The translations under genes were made by a program, and so were the position numbers. Shown piece by piece: positions 51,901 to 59,803 of a stretch of 64,000 nucleotides of DNA; positions within the stretch are counted from its first letter, which is position 1; every line of letters starts with the position of its first letter. The notes beneath the pieces are model-generated. The model did not search any database. It had not been told where the DNA came from and saw only the letters and a list, made by a program, of their open reading frames with translations. Source of the stretch: Streptomyces halobius. Its GTDB lineage: Bacteria > Actinomycetota > Actinomycetes > Streptomycetales > Streptomycetaceae. The stretch lies in NCBI RefSeq assembly GCF_023277745.1, contig NZ_CP086322.1, positions 806,001-870,000 of the forward strand, in the 5' to 3' direction.

Positions 51901-54075
51901 GACATCAAGGTCGGCGACGAGGTGCTCACGCCGTTCGGCACGGTCACCACGGTGACCGGGGTCTATCCGCGAGGTGTGCGCCCGGTCTACCGGCTCACCC
52001 TGCGTGACGGCTCTTCGGCTGAGTCGTGCAACGAGCATCTGTGGCCGATCGAGCGCTGGAAGTCCAGTGTGAAGTACCTGGGAGGGAAGACCGAGGACGG
52101 CAAGAGGGCGTACGTCGGCGGCAATAACGGCAAGACCGCCGAGCGTGTCACCGAGATCGTCACCACCGATGAGCTGAAGTCGCGCGTCGACAAGGGTCGT
52201 CAGGTCGACCTGCCTCGAATCATGCCGGTGGCCTACCCGGAGGCCGACCTTCCGATCGACCCATACGTTCTGGGTGCTCTCATCGGGGACGGGCATATCG
52301 GCAAGGCTGGTTTCTCCTGGCTCTCGTGCAACGACCAGGAGATCGTGGAGGAGATTCGTCGTCGCGGCCACAGGGTCTCGGAGTACAAGGTCAAGGACGG
52401 ACACTGCTCGACGTACAGCGTCCTTGGAGTCAGCAAGCACCTGCGCGAGCTCGGCATCGCGGGTAAGCGCTCGTGGGAGAAGTCGATCCCGGCGGCTTAC
52501 CTGTTCGGTTCGGTGCAGCAGCGGACCGACCTGCTGCGCGGTCTCATGGACACCGACGGCACGATCAGCCACAAGGGCGAGATGGAGTTCACCTCCGCGA
52601 GCCGCGAGCTGGCTGAGGACGTCCAGAAGCTCGTGCGCTCCTTGGGCGGTCGTGTGGCGATCAACGTCAAGACGAACGTCAAGTACACCTCGCCGAACCA
52701 GCCGACGCCGAAGGAGGCCAGGGACGCCTACCGCGTGCAGAACATCCGGCTGCCCGAGATCAACCCCTTCCTGCTCTCACGCAAGGCGGAGCGCTGGCGC
52801 GACCGTACACGCGGATTCAATCGTGTCGTCAGCGTCGAGTACGTGCGAGACGAGGAGGTGCAGTGCATCCGGGTCGCCGACGAGCGGCATCTCTACCTCA
52901 CCGACGACTTCATCCCGACGCACAACACCTCGAACATCGTCTTCTTGAAGTCCACGGACGATTCGATGATCGAGACGCTGGAGAAGATGAGCGGCAAGAC
53001 GCACCGGTCGTACAGGGACAGCAAGCAGATCAGCCAGGATCTCGACAAGGTCATCGGCGGCAAGACCGAGGGCCGGGTCTCCTACACGATGAACACCAAG
53101 GAGGAGCCGCTGATCAGCTACAACGACATGGCCTTCCTCTCGCCGCGCAACTCGATCGTCTTCCGGGCCGGCGACGCGCCGATCTGGAACCGCAACCAGA
53201 CGATCCTGCCGATGTCGTTCCGGCTGCTGGGGAACACGATCAAGCACCCGGGGCACACGTACTCGCTGCAGACGATCCCGACCCTGTCCAGTGCCATGGA
53301 CTTCGACGTGCGGATGAACCAGCCGGACTTCGTGAAGATGCTGGAGAAGCGCATGCGGCAGGCGGTCAAGGCCGCGGACGCGAAGGCGCAGTACAAGGAG
53401 ATCTACGGCTACCAGGAGGTCGACATCGAGCGCCTGGATCCCGATGTCTACGCCGACGAGGTCATGGAGGTGATCACGACGATGACCACGGTCGACGAGG
53501 GCCAGGACCCCAACGCTCCGGTGGTCGTCGACCCCGACGAGTACGAGGGGATGAGCATGTTCGACGAGGACCAGTTCATCGAGAACGTCGAGGTCGGGGT
53601 TGCGGTCGCCGAGAGTCAGGCGGTCAGCGTCGAGCGGCAGCGTTTGCTCTACGCCGAGGGGACGATCAGCAAGGAGATGCTGGTCAACCCCGACGGCTCG
53701 GCGAAGGTCAAGAGCCTGGACATCGAGATCGGTGAGGCCTACAAGTCGGCGCAGACCGAGTTGGAACAGGATCGCGAGCACTTCTCGGTCGGCGGCGACG
53801 GCGAGCTGCGCAGCGCCGATGGGTCTCAGACGTACATCAGCCAGATCCGCTCGGACGCGTACGCCAATGCGGCCCGCCGGATCAACGGCCATGTGAACGA
53901 CGAGGACTCGCGGGTGTTCGCTGGGGAGGACGTCACCGAGGAGGACCTGGAGTCGCTGGCGACGGTGAAGGTCCACTCGGCCTTCTACCAGTACCTGGCC
54001 TCACTGCCGAGCTGGGAGGTGCTGGCCGACGGCCGGTTCGACCGGGCCATGGCCATCGAGATGAACTCGAAGTAG
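48949..54075 (+). CDS. VirD4/TraG-type coupling ATPase containing a class 3 intein
   Basis: 1708 residues, 1348 after intein removal. N-terminal transmembrane helices at about 50-80 and 180-203, with a small extracytoplasmic domain between them. Walker A: VLAITRAGKGQTYIEP. Walker B: NMVINDPKGELLVKNY. Further T4CP blocks: YRTRFMLDELGNLQSEGKGI, TLILQTLQQLRDVYG, then KIVQGN|TSNIVFLKSTDDSM. These are hallmarks of the type IV coupling proteins that select DNA or protein substrates for conjugation. The family is usually 600-900 residues; here a long middle insertion and a C-terminal tail are extra. No relaxase or VirB4 is in the window. Confidence 0.88.
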   Translation: MATNRRKAARPKASSWDKISARTPGETLTNRDVYDNQQLDRSKFLTLRSTRPGIVVAVITGVLVTIVAWVFYSLIAAAVLSAGASVGSGVPGSSTGKPSAYYVQDTTTGAGGSVVKCYRPLTKDGNPDVKAKCYPSAEAVPVPSWYTAAKDGKPSVERPAEPKKSATTVGEHLADVSGFKLFITLGSGLMVALIIGTWFSRKVAAANLMNTTSDINQYQNDQHIALPEEIQQNYDWFPDAGAHSSVQVSSMLSHMMLKKKGLGTVEVAQRAKKDVIDEEGNLVYYAGEVMDDDEGDPLMQTLPIIDEDFGDELFEASGLPDDKTLRQKYDTTRIPYNPDGTNRDKLGFGSEKYKTVAALIKEDWTFPAYEVQRPAGAYVVDTAPVNTMVLAITRAGKGQTYIEPIIDMWSREKKPSNMVINDPKGELLVKNYVPLVTRGFEPVQYNLINSMKTDIYSPLGLAADAAREGNFTKCALYVENIAGIFFPLDGGEDPVWPNAANNAFKRAAYGLIDFYLEEERELRSAAAVLNMDPALLEQKLDDLWGKVTLYNCYQLFVQMSSKKIKNPEAELEKRVKAGEFENNEDALAEEQEKAAAQAFMWEGKADQDMLSLYFNASEELPRNNMRTLVGNAHNALRSMAGAEKMLASVYGIAITAMSFFTDPTISTLTSGKPSQNTDLAGLSFPRRLGVRFAPNYVKRDHLVGQQAVWSAYADPMFTENLGEDFEHEEIVGREGWARYNFKGKFPGDEAWLKLELVNPQTKMLVRTFYFSFTKNYQVSLNGRHYVVEPVTGKKIVKNGVMRELKPVREGGTRDGKILSFQAGDTLYPDTRLDFSGGGNPEKVSYQARAITQTLSRYSESPKALFLVTPPHLMKYAKLILILVKQLFDVSADQAYMTKSNQKPLYRTRFMLDELGNLQSEGKGIDGFETMLSIGLGQEQQFTLILQTLQQLRDVYGESVDKIVQGNAAPLRSLIATPTGWKRMGDIKVGDEVLTPFGTVTTVTGVYPRGVRPVYRLTLRDGSSAESCNEHLWPIERWKSSVKYLGGKTEDGKRAYVGGNNGKTAERVTEIVTTDELKSRVDKGRQVDLPRIMPVAYPEADLPIDPYVLGALIGDGHIGKAGFSWLSCNDQEIVEEIRRRGHRVSEYKVKDGHCSTYSVLGVSKHLRELGIAGKRSWEKSIPAAYLFGSVQQRTDLLRGLMDTDGTISHKGEMEFTSASRELAEDVQKLVRSLGGRVAINVKTNVKYTSPNQPTPKEARDAYRVQNIRLPEINPFLLSRKAERWRDRTRGFNRVVSVEYVRDEEVQCIRVADERHLYLTDDFIPTHNTSNIVFLKSTDDSMIETLEKMSGKTHRSYRDSKQISQDLDKVIGGKTEGRVSYTMNTKEEPLISYNDMAFLSPRNSIVFRAGDAPIWNRNQTILPMSFRLLGNTIKHPGHTYSLQTIPTLSSAMDFDVRMNQPDFVKMLEKRMRQAVKAADAKAQYKEIYGYQEVDIERLDPDVYADEVMEVITTMTTVDEGQDPNAPVVVDPDEYEGMSMFDEDQFIENVEVGVAVAESQAVSVERQRLLYAEGTISKEMLVNPDGSAKVKSLDIEIGEAYKSAQTELEQDREHFSVGGDGELRSADGSQTYISQIRSDAYANAARRINGHVNDEDSRVFAGEDVTEEDLESLATVKVHSAFYQYLASLPSWEVLADGRFDRAMAIEMNSK
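51847..52926 (+). other. Class 3 intein in the coupling ATPase
   Basis: 360 residues inserted after IVQGN and before TSNIVF. Residue 1 is Ala. Block A: LRSLIATPTGWKRMGDIKVG. Class 3 Trp in CNEHLWPIERW. Endonuclease motifs VLGALIGDGHIG and LLRGLMDTDGTI, both intact. Class 3 Cys in EVQCIRVADERHLYL, then FIPTHN and Thr. Both splicing and homing residues look complete. Confidence 0.88.
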
Positions 54076-54113
54076 CCGGCGGCCACTTGGGGGCCAGCCA
54101 AGGATCACGACCA

Positions 54114-54155
54114 GTGCCGGGGTCGTCTCTCGACTAAGGGAGACTACCTCGGCAC
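54114..54155 (+). terminator. Long stem-loop after the coupling ATPase gene
   Basis: GTGCCGGGGT...ACCTCGGCAC with an inner GTCTC/GAGAC stem. It separates the coupling gene from the polymerase operon. Confidence 0.65.
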
Positions 54156-54183
54156 TTGCCTTTCCGGATAGCCTCTCACTTCC

Positions 54184-54242
54184 TTTCGATAGGCGGGGTA
54201 GGCTCTATACATACTTATGTAACCCCGAGCGTCCACAGGAGG
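54184..54242 (+). promoter_or_regulatory. Promoter and ribosome site of the polymerase operon
   Basis: -35 TTTCGA (54184-54189), 16-bp spacer, -10 TATACA (54206-54211), AGGAGG at 54237-54242. GATAG occurs twice just upstream (54167, 54188), as in the other module promoters. Confidence 0.55.
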
Positions 54243-54252
54243 CTGATTGACT

Positions 54253-57200
54253 ATGAAGAAGGCACACGGACTGCGCAGGTACTTCTACGAGTACGTCTAC
54301 TACAAGGCAGTCGAGCAGGCCCGGGGTCAGAGTGGACAGGTCATTCCGATCTCCCAGGCCAAGGCGATCCGCGCCCGGGTCGACGAGATCCTCGGCCAGC
54401 GGGGCACCGCGCTGGCCGACCCGCGGCTGGGCGTCACGGACTGCCTCACCGCCATCGACCAGGCATTCGCGGAGAAGGTGTCCGACTACGAGCCGCAGTT
54501 CGGTGACCATTCCCTGCAGAACGAGCGCTACCAGCAGTCGCAGCGGGAGTTCACCCGTGCCACCGGCGTCGGTGTCCAGGCCGACCCGAAGTCGGCCCGA
54601 CTGCCGATCAGCCCCTACGACCCCGACTGGTCCGAACGTGCGACCGTGAAGCGCGCCGGGACCGCGCTGGTGTACCTGCCGGACGAGACGATCGGACGCG
54701 TGGCCGGCGGCGAGGTGGAGACCCTGGCCGATCCCCGGCGCGGGAACATGGTGCTCTGGCGCATCGACGACGAGGGCAAGCCTTTCGAGGCCGGCCGAGC
54801 GATGACGAACGATGACGCCGCTGGGCTCACCGCGCTGATGGACAAGATGAGCCAGCAGGAGTACGACCAGGTGCGCGAGTGGGTCGTCGACGGCGGCCGG
54901 GATCCCCAGACGAACCGTGTCGACCGCAACCGCTTCATGTCGCAGCGCGCCGTGGCCCGCTCGGCAGCACTGCTCGAAGAGCTGAAGGCCCAGGGCGTGT
55001 CCTACGAGGTGATGCGCGACCGCGAGCCGGGTCAGATCAAGGCGAAGATCGCCGGAACCGGCATGGAGATCCGTCTCACCGACACGCGCCAGGAGGAGTA
55101 CGCCGGAGCCCGGATCTATGACAACGGCACCGTGCTGCGCTACTCGACGAACTACCGGGTCCCCGGCGGCATGGCGGTCTACTCCCCCTCGCCGGCGGAG
55201 GCCGTTCAGCTGCTGCGCTTCGCCCAGGGCCACCGCGTCGAGCGCACGGATCTGCCGGGGCACGCCGCCGGCGAGACCGGCACGACGCACCAGGAGCGCG
55301 GCCGTGGCCGCACGGTGGTGGATGTGCCCGACAGCTACCACGTCGACCGGGAGTCGATGTTCGTGGTCGGCGACTACGTGGCGCCCGGCGAGTCCGGTCC
55401 CCGGCCCGGGGCGAAGGTGATGCTGCGCCGGGACGCGAAGAACCGCTCCCTGCCGGCCTTCTTCGTCGACGCCGAGCCCGCTGAGGCCTACGCGAAGGCC
55501 GCCGTCGAGAGCGCGCGGGAGAATCTGCAGGCAGCTCTTGGCGTCGAAGACCTGATCGCTCGTGCTGAGGCCGAGCTGGAGCGAACCGGCGGACAGCTGG
55601 ATGCGATCGAGCCGCCGGAGTACTCGGCTGACTCTGAGGTCGCTGCGATCCAGCGCTCCTACTGGGACGTGCTCACCGGCGCGCACAGCGATCTGCTGCG
55701 CCCGGGTGCGACCGAAGAGATGTACCAGGAACGGCTGGAGGAGATCGGCGAGTTGCAGGCCGACGGGGTGCCCGAGATGGGCAACCTCGTCTACGGCGGC
55801 ACCGCCGTCGAGAAGGTGCGGCAGCACGCCGAGGACGTCCCCTTCGAACTCATCGGGACCTGGGAGGCGGAGCCCCACGACGTCGACGGCGAGTGGGTCG
55901 ATCAGCGCTTCAACCCGGACCGGGTGGCGCGGTACATGACCAGCCCCACCGGGCAGTGGTCGAACCTCGACAACCTCGCCTCGGCGCTGCGTCGTTGCGG
56001 GATCTCCCCCGACGAGATGATGGGCTCGACCTTCCAGACGACCCGGTTCAAGGACCGGCTCGTCCGCTTCAGCGCCAAGCGCTCCGTGCCGATCGCCGAT
56101 CACGAATCTGCGTTCATGCGGCGCATCGGGGCCACCGTGCGCGAGAGCATCGAGCGCAACGCGGCGACGGTCTCCGAGATCCTGGTCGACGAGCAGGGCG
56201 TCATCCGCTGGAGCGGCGAGAAGCTGCGCCGTGACGGCAAGGGGACTCCGATCTCGGGTGAGATCGGCCAGGTCTTCGATGTCGGCGAGTACGGCGAGAT
56301 CGCCACCGCCTTCGCCAGCGGGGAGAACGCTCTGGTCGTGCCGGGCTACGAGGCCACGATCACGGCCCAGACTCCGGGCGAGGCTCCGACCTCGGTCGAG
56401 GAACGCACGCGCCTGCGCGGCTACGAGCAGCTCATGCACGAGCGCATCCAGTACCAGATCGCCGGCGACCTCATCGCCGGGCGCAGCGAGACCGGCGAGC
56501 CCTCCTCGCTCAACACGGTCTACTCGCAGCTGTACGGCACGAAGCACCCGATCGACTTCATCGAGCGCGCCACCACGTACCAGCTCGACGAGTCCACCGG
56601 CGAGATCAAGAAGCACCTGGACGAGTGGACGGCCGCGATCCTGCAGACCGAGGCGCGCCGTGTGCGCTACTCCAACGAAATCAAGGCCGGCTCGACGATC
56701 TACGCCGAGTACCGGGCCCAGCGCGACCGAACTGACCCGGCTGACGACAACCGCTTCGACGCCTGGCGGCTCACCGGCGGGCGGAACATGACGGTGCTCA
56801 CCGGCAAGGACCGGAACAACGTCGCTGCGCCCAGCGGCTACTTCGACCCGGTGATGACCGGAGGCGCGACCAACCAGGGCATTGTGCGGTACCTGACCAC
56901 TCAAGCCCAGGTCGACGCCGACGGCCGGATCGTGCCGGGCGACGAGAGTGTGGCCGGGCAGCGTGCGCCGCTCATGGCTCTCCCCGAGCTCGAGACGCTG
57001 CGGTACGACCCGTTCGACCGCCAGCAGATGACGGCCTCAACGATCATGCAGTCTTCTGAGGTCACCGCGCCGGCGAGGACGGCGCTGATGACCTTCGGCG
57101 GCTGGACGGCTGATGACCCGATCGTGGTGTCGAAGGAGTTCGCCGAGCGCCACCGCATCCGCGGGGCCGGCGGCCAGGAGCGCGATCTCGTCGTGGGTGA

Positions 57201-59802
57201 CAAGATCTCGGATCTGCACGGCAACAAGGGCGTGATCTCGCTGATCGTCGACCGGGACATGCCGCTGCAGGACGCGCAGGAGCAGGATGTCGTCGAAGAG
57301 GTCAACTGGTTCCGGGCCAACCCGGGCCTGGACGTGGTGATGAGCCCGTTCAGCCTGATCTCCCGGCGCAACGCGGGCTCGGCGCGCGAGCTGATGAGCG
57401 GGAACGCCTCCGACCTGCGCTCCCCCAACGGAGAACTGCGGCCGAGTGCCCTGGGCGAGATGCGCTTCGTGGTCACCCACATGGCCGTCGACGAGAAGAC
57501 GAAGATCTACGACGACGAGCAGGTGCGTGCTGGCAAGGGCCGTAAGGCCTCCTCGCAGCTGGCCTGGGCGCTGCAGTCTCAGGACTGCCCGGCGATCATG
57601 CGCGAGTTCTACGGCCACAACAGCGGGGCCGAGTCGAACCTGCGCGAGTACCTGCTGGTGACCGGCATGGACATGGAGGCTGACGGCACGCTGCGGGTGG
57701 TCAGCCAGGCCGAGGACCTCGACGAGCGCCCCGAGCGCCGGTTCATCCCGATGCCCGAGCTGCTGCGCACTCAGCCGCGCAAGGAGGGCCAGCTCCCGGG
57801 ACTGAACACCACGGCGATGCGCAAGTCCTTCGGCGATCTCATCGGCGACCGCGGCGGCGACATGGAGATCCCGTTCCCGCTCACGTATCCGACCGGTGAG
57901 CAGACCGAGACGGTGAGCGCGAGCTCGTGGAAGCTGCCGATGATGTCCTCGCATCTGCGCAGTGGCCAGGAGTTCGAGGACGGGTCCTCCGTCACGCACG
58001 ACTACACCCGCAGCTACCAGGACGTCTTCGTCGAGGCCTGCCGCTACCGCTACATGACCGAGCAGCTGGACGGCCAGAGTCTGTCCGGGGAGAAGCGCTC
58101 CGAGGTGCGTCGCGGCATGAGCGAATCGGTCTCGCGCGCTCAGCGCGCCTTCGAGGCGATCACGACCAACGTGCAGAACCGGGTGCTCACGGGCAAGAAC
58201 AACATCTTCAAGACCGGGCTGATGGCCTCGCGGCTCACCGACTCGGCGACAATGGTGTGGACCGCGGACCCGCGGCTGGACGTCGACCAGGTTGCGCTCA
58301 GCTCGGTCAAGGCCGAGCAGCTGGGGCTGGCCGAGGGCGACCACGCGCTGGTGTGGCGTGACCCGGTGCTCCGTGACGCCGGCGTGCGCTACATGCGGGT
58401 CACGATCGACGACCGGCTCACCGGTGCCGCGATCAACCCCGTGATGGACGCCTGCTTCGACGGCGACTTCGACGGCGACGCGGTCGCCGTGGTGAAGCTG
58501 CACAGCGAGGCCGCCAAGGCGGAAGCCCTGGCGAAGCTCTCGGTGCCGGCCAACCTGCTGGACACCGGCGTGGTCAAGAGCGACGGCTTGCACCCGCTGG
58601 CCATGCAGGTCTCGCTGGACACCCAGGTCGCGCTCTCCAAGGACGCTGCTCTGGCCGATGAGCTGGAGAGCTCGCGGAGCGAAGCGAACCGGCTCCGGCT
58701 GCAAGCGCTCACGGACGCAGAGTCGCCTGAGGACATCAAGCTCGACCAGCAGGTCGTGACGGAGGAGCTGAGCGAGCTGTACCGCCAGGCGCAGCGTGGA
58801 GAGTTCGGCGCGGCACTGACGTTCTCGGACCGCGCGGCGCACCTGCAGAGCGTGCGCGAGGTCTGCGTCGAGACCGGTGCCAAGGGCAGCGAGAAGAAGC
58901 TCACCGACTACGCCCGGAACCTGGGCGATGCGCAGGGCACGCCCGGCATCACGCAGGCCGACCAGGAAGCCTCGATGTTCGCCACGGCGATCAAGGCCCA
59001 CGGCACCGGCCTGGGCGGCTCGTTCAGCCAGCGCGCCGTGCGCGCGCTGCGCGGCGAAGACCTCAAGGCCGTCCTGGAGGTCACCTACCCGGTGACTCAG
59101 TCGATCCTGCAGGCCAAGCACGACGCCGCCGAGGCCCGGCACAAGTACGCGATGCTCCAGGGCCCCGGCCGCGAGCTCTGGAGGGGCCGCAGCATCGAAC
59201 ACGTCGGCCCCGGTCAGTGGCGCACGGCATTCCTCGACGGTGAGCCCGTCCAGGCCACGGCCGAGGAGTGGGAGAAGCAGTTCATCGAGTTCTACCAGTC
59301 CAAGGAGGGCTTCGGCGTCACGGTCAACCCGGACTACGTGGCCCGTGTGGCCAGTTCGCTGGAGGACCCGAAAACCGGGCTCATCCGCAACCTCGAAGAG
59401 GACCCGTCGCTGGCCGGCACCGTGATGGACCGGATGGCCTACGGCGGTGACTTCGAGGCGCTCGTGCAGGCGGCCAAGAACCGCGAGAGCGTCTACGACG
59501 GCGAGAAGAACGAGCAGTTCGCGTCCTCGGGGACCCGGAAGGCCCGGGCGGAGATGTCCCGGCAGCTCGATCAGCTGGGCTCCGCCGAGGCGCAGGGCCT
59601 GGACAGCGCTGCGATTGCCGTCGATGACTCGGTGGTCAAGCGCGACGTGATCTCTCAGGACGCAGGGGCCTCCCGCACCCGCGGCTCGCATCGCCGCTCT
59701 GCGCATGCCGTGGGCGTGGGCGCGTCGCGCCCGGTCTACACGCCGAGCATCGAGATCGATCAGCCGCAGAGCAACGACGACGACTACGGGATGGGGCACT
59801 GA
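54253..59802 (+). CDS. Single-chain two-barrel RNA polymerase-like protein (fused RpoB/RpoC core)
   Basis: 1849 residues from ATG 54253 (TTG 54247 is closer to AGGAGG). RpoB-like core near residues 925-1003: QQMTASTIMQSSEV, then GGWTADDPIVVSKEFAERH (like the GxNxEDAIxxSER segment of beta) and LVVGDKISDLHGNKGVISLI (the double-psi barrel GDKxxxxHGNKG, with both Lys). RpoC-like core near residue 1400: NPVMDACFDGDFDGDAVAVV, equal to the NADFDGD Mg-binding catalytic motif of beta-prime, followed by LHSEAAKAEA as in beta-prime. No zinc finger or sigma-binding region is evident. The first 900 residues are unrecognised. It probably synthesises RNA from plasmid DNA. It starts an operon with two unknown genes. 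Confidence 0.87.
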   Translation: MKKAHGLRRYFYEYVYYKAVEQARGQSGQVIPISQAKAIRARVDEILGQRGTALADPRLGVTDCLTAIDQAFAEKVSDYEPQFGDHSLQNERYQQSQREFTRATGVGVQADPKSARLPISPYDPDWSERATVKRAGTALVYLPDETIGRVAGGEVETLADPRRGNMVLWRIDDEGKPFEAGRAMTNDDAAGLTALMDKMSQQEYDQVREWVVDGGRDPQTNRVDRNRFMSQRAVARSAALLEELKAQGVSYEVMRDREPGQIKAKIAGTGMEIRLTDTRQEEYAGARIYDNGTVLRYSTNYRVPGGMAVYSPSPAEAVQLLRFAQGHRVERTDLPGHAAGETGTTHQERGRGRTVVDVPDSYHVDRESMFVVGDYVAPGESGPRPGAKVMLRRDAKNRSLPAFFVDAEPAEAYAKAAVESARENLQAALGVEDLIARAEAELERTGGQLDAIEPPEYSADSEVAAIQRSYWDVLTGAHSDLLRPGATEEMYQERLEEIGELQADGVPEMGNLVYGGTAVEKVRQHAEDVPFELIGTWEAEPHDVDGEWVDQRFNPDRVARYMTSPTGQWSNLDNLASALRRCGISPDEMMGSTFQTTRFKDRLVRFSAKRSVPIADHESAFMRRIGATVRESIERNAATVSEILVDEQGVIRWSGEKLRRDGKGTPISGEIGQVFDVGEYGEIATAFASGENALVVPGYEATITAQTPGEAPTSVEERTRLRGYEQLMHERIQYQIAGDLIAGRSETGEPSSLNTVYSQLYGTKHPIDFIERATTYQLDESTGEIKKHLDEWTAAILQTEARRVRYSNEIKAGSTIYAEYRAQRDRTDPADDNRFDAWRLTGGRNMTVLTGKDRNNVAAPSGYFDPVMTGGATNQGIVRYLTTQAQVDADGRIVPGDESVAGQRAPLMALPELETLRYDPFDRQQMTASTIMQSSEVTAPARTALMTFGGWTADDPIVVSKEFAERHRIRGAGGQERDLVVGDKISDLHGNKGVISLIVDRDMPLQDAQEQDVVEEVNWFRANPGLDVVMSPFSLISRRNAGSARELMSGNASDLRSPNGELRPSALGEMRFVVTHMAVDEKTKIYDDEQVRAGKGRKASSQLAWALQSQDCPAIMREFYGHNSGAESNLREYLLVTGMDMEADGTLRVVSQAEDLDERPERRFIPMPELLRTQPRKEGQLPGLNTTAMRKSFGDLIGDRGGDMEIPFPLTYPTGEQTETVSASSWKLPMMSSHLRSGQEFEDGSSVTHDYTRSYQDVFVEACRYRYMTEQLDGQSLSGEKRSEVRRGMSESVSRAQRAFEAITTNVQNRVLTGKNNIFKTGLMASRLTDSATMVWTADPRLDVDQVALSSVKAEQLGLAEGDHALVWRDPVLRDAGVRYMRVTIDDRLTGAAINPVMDACFDGDFDGDAVAVVKLHSEAAKAEALAKLSVPANLLDTGVVKSDGLHPLAMQVSLDTQVALSKDAALADELESSRSEANRLRLQALTDAESPEDIKLDQQVVTEELSELYRQAQRGEFGAALTFSDRAAHLQSVREVCVETGAKGSEKKLTDYARNLGDAQGTPGITQADQEASMFATAIKAHGTGLGGSFSQRAVRALRGEDLKAVLEVTYPVTQSILQAKHDAAEARHKYAMLQGPGRELWRGRSIEHVGPGQWRTAFLDGEPVQATAEEWEKQFIEFYQSKEGFGVTVNPDYVARVASSLEDPKTGLIRNLEEDPSLAGTVMDRMAYGGDFEALVQAAKNRESVYDGEKNEQFASSGTRKARAEMSRQLDQLGSAEAQGLDSAAIAVDDSVVKRDVISQDAGASRTRGSHRRSAHAVGVGASRPVYTPSIEIDQPQSNDDDYGMGH

Positions 59803-59803
59803 G

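Noticed and set aside
49093..52572. An 1159-codon minus-strand frame opposite the coupling ATPase
   Set aside because: Shadow composition, no domain, and the plus strand is plainly coding.
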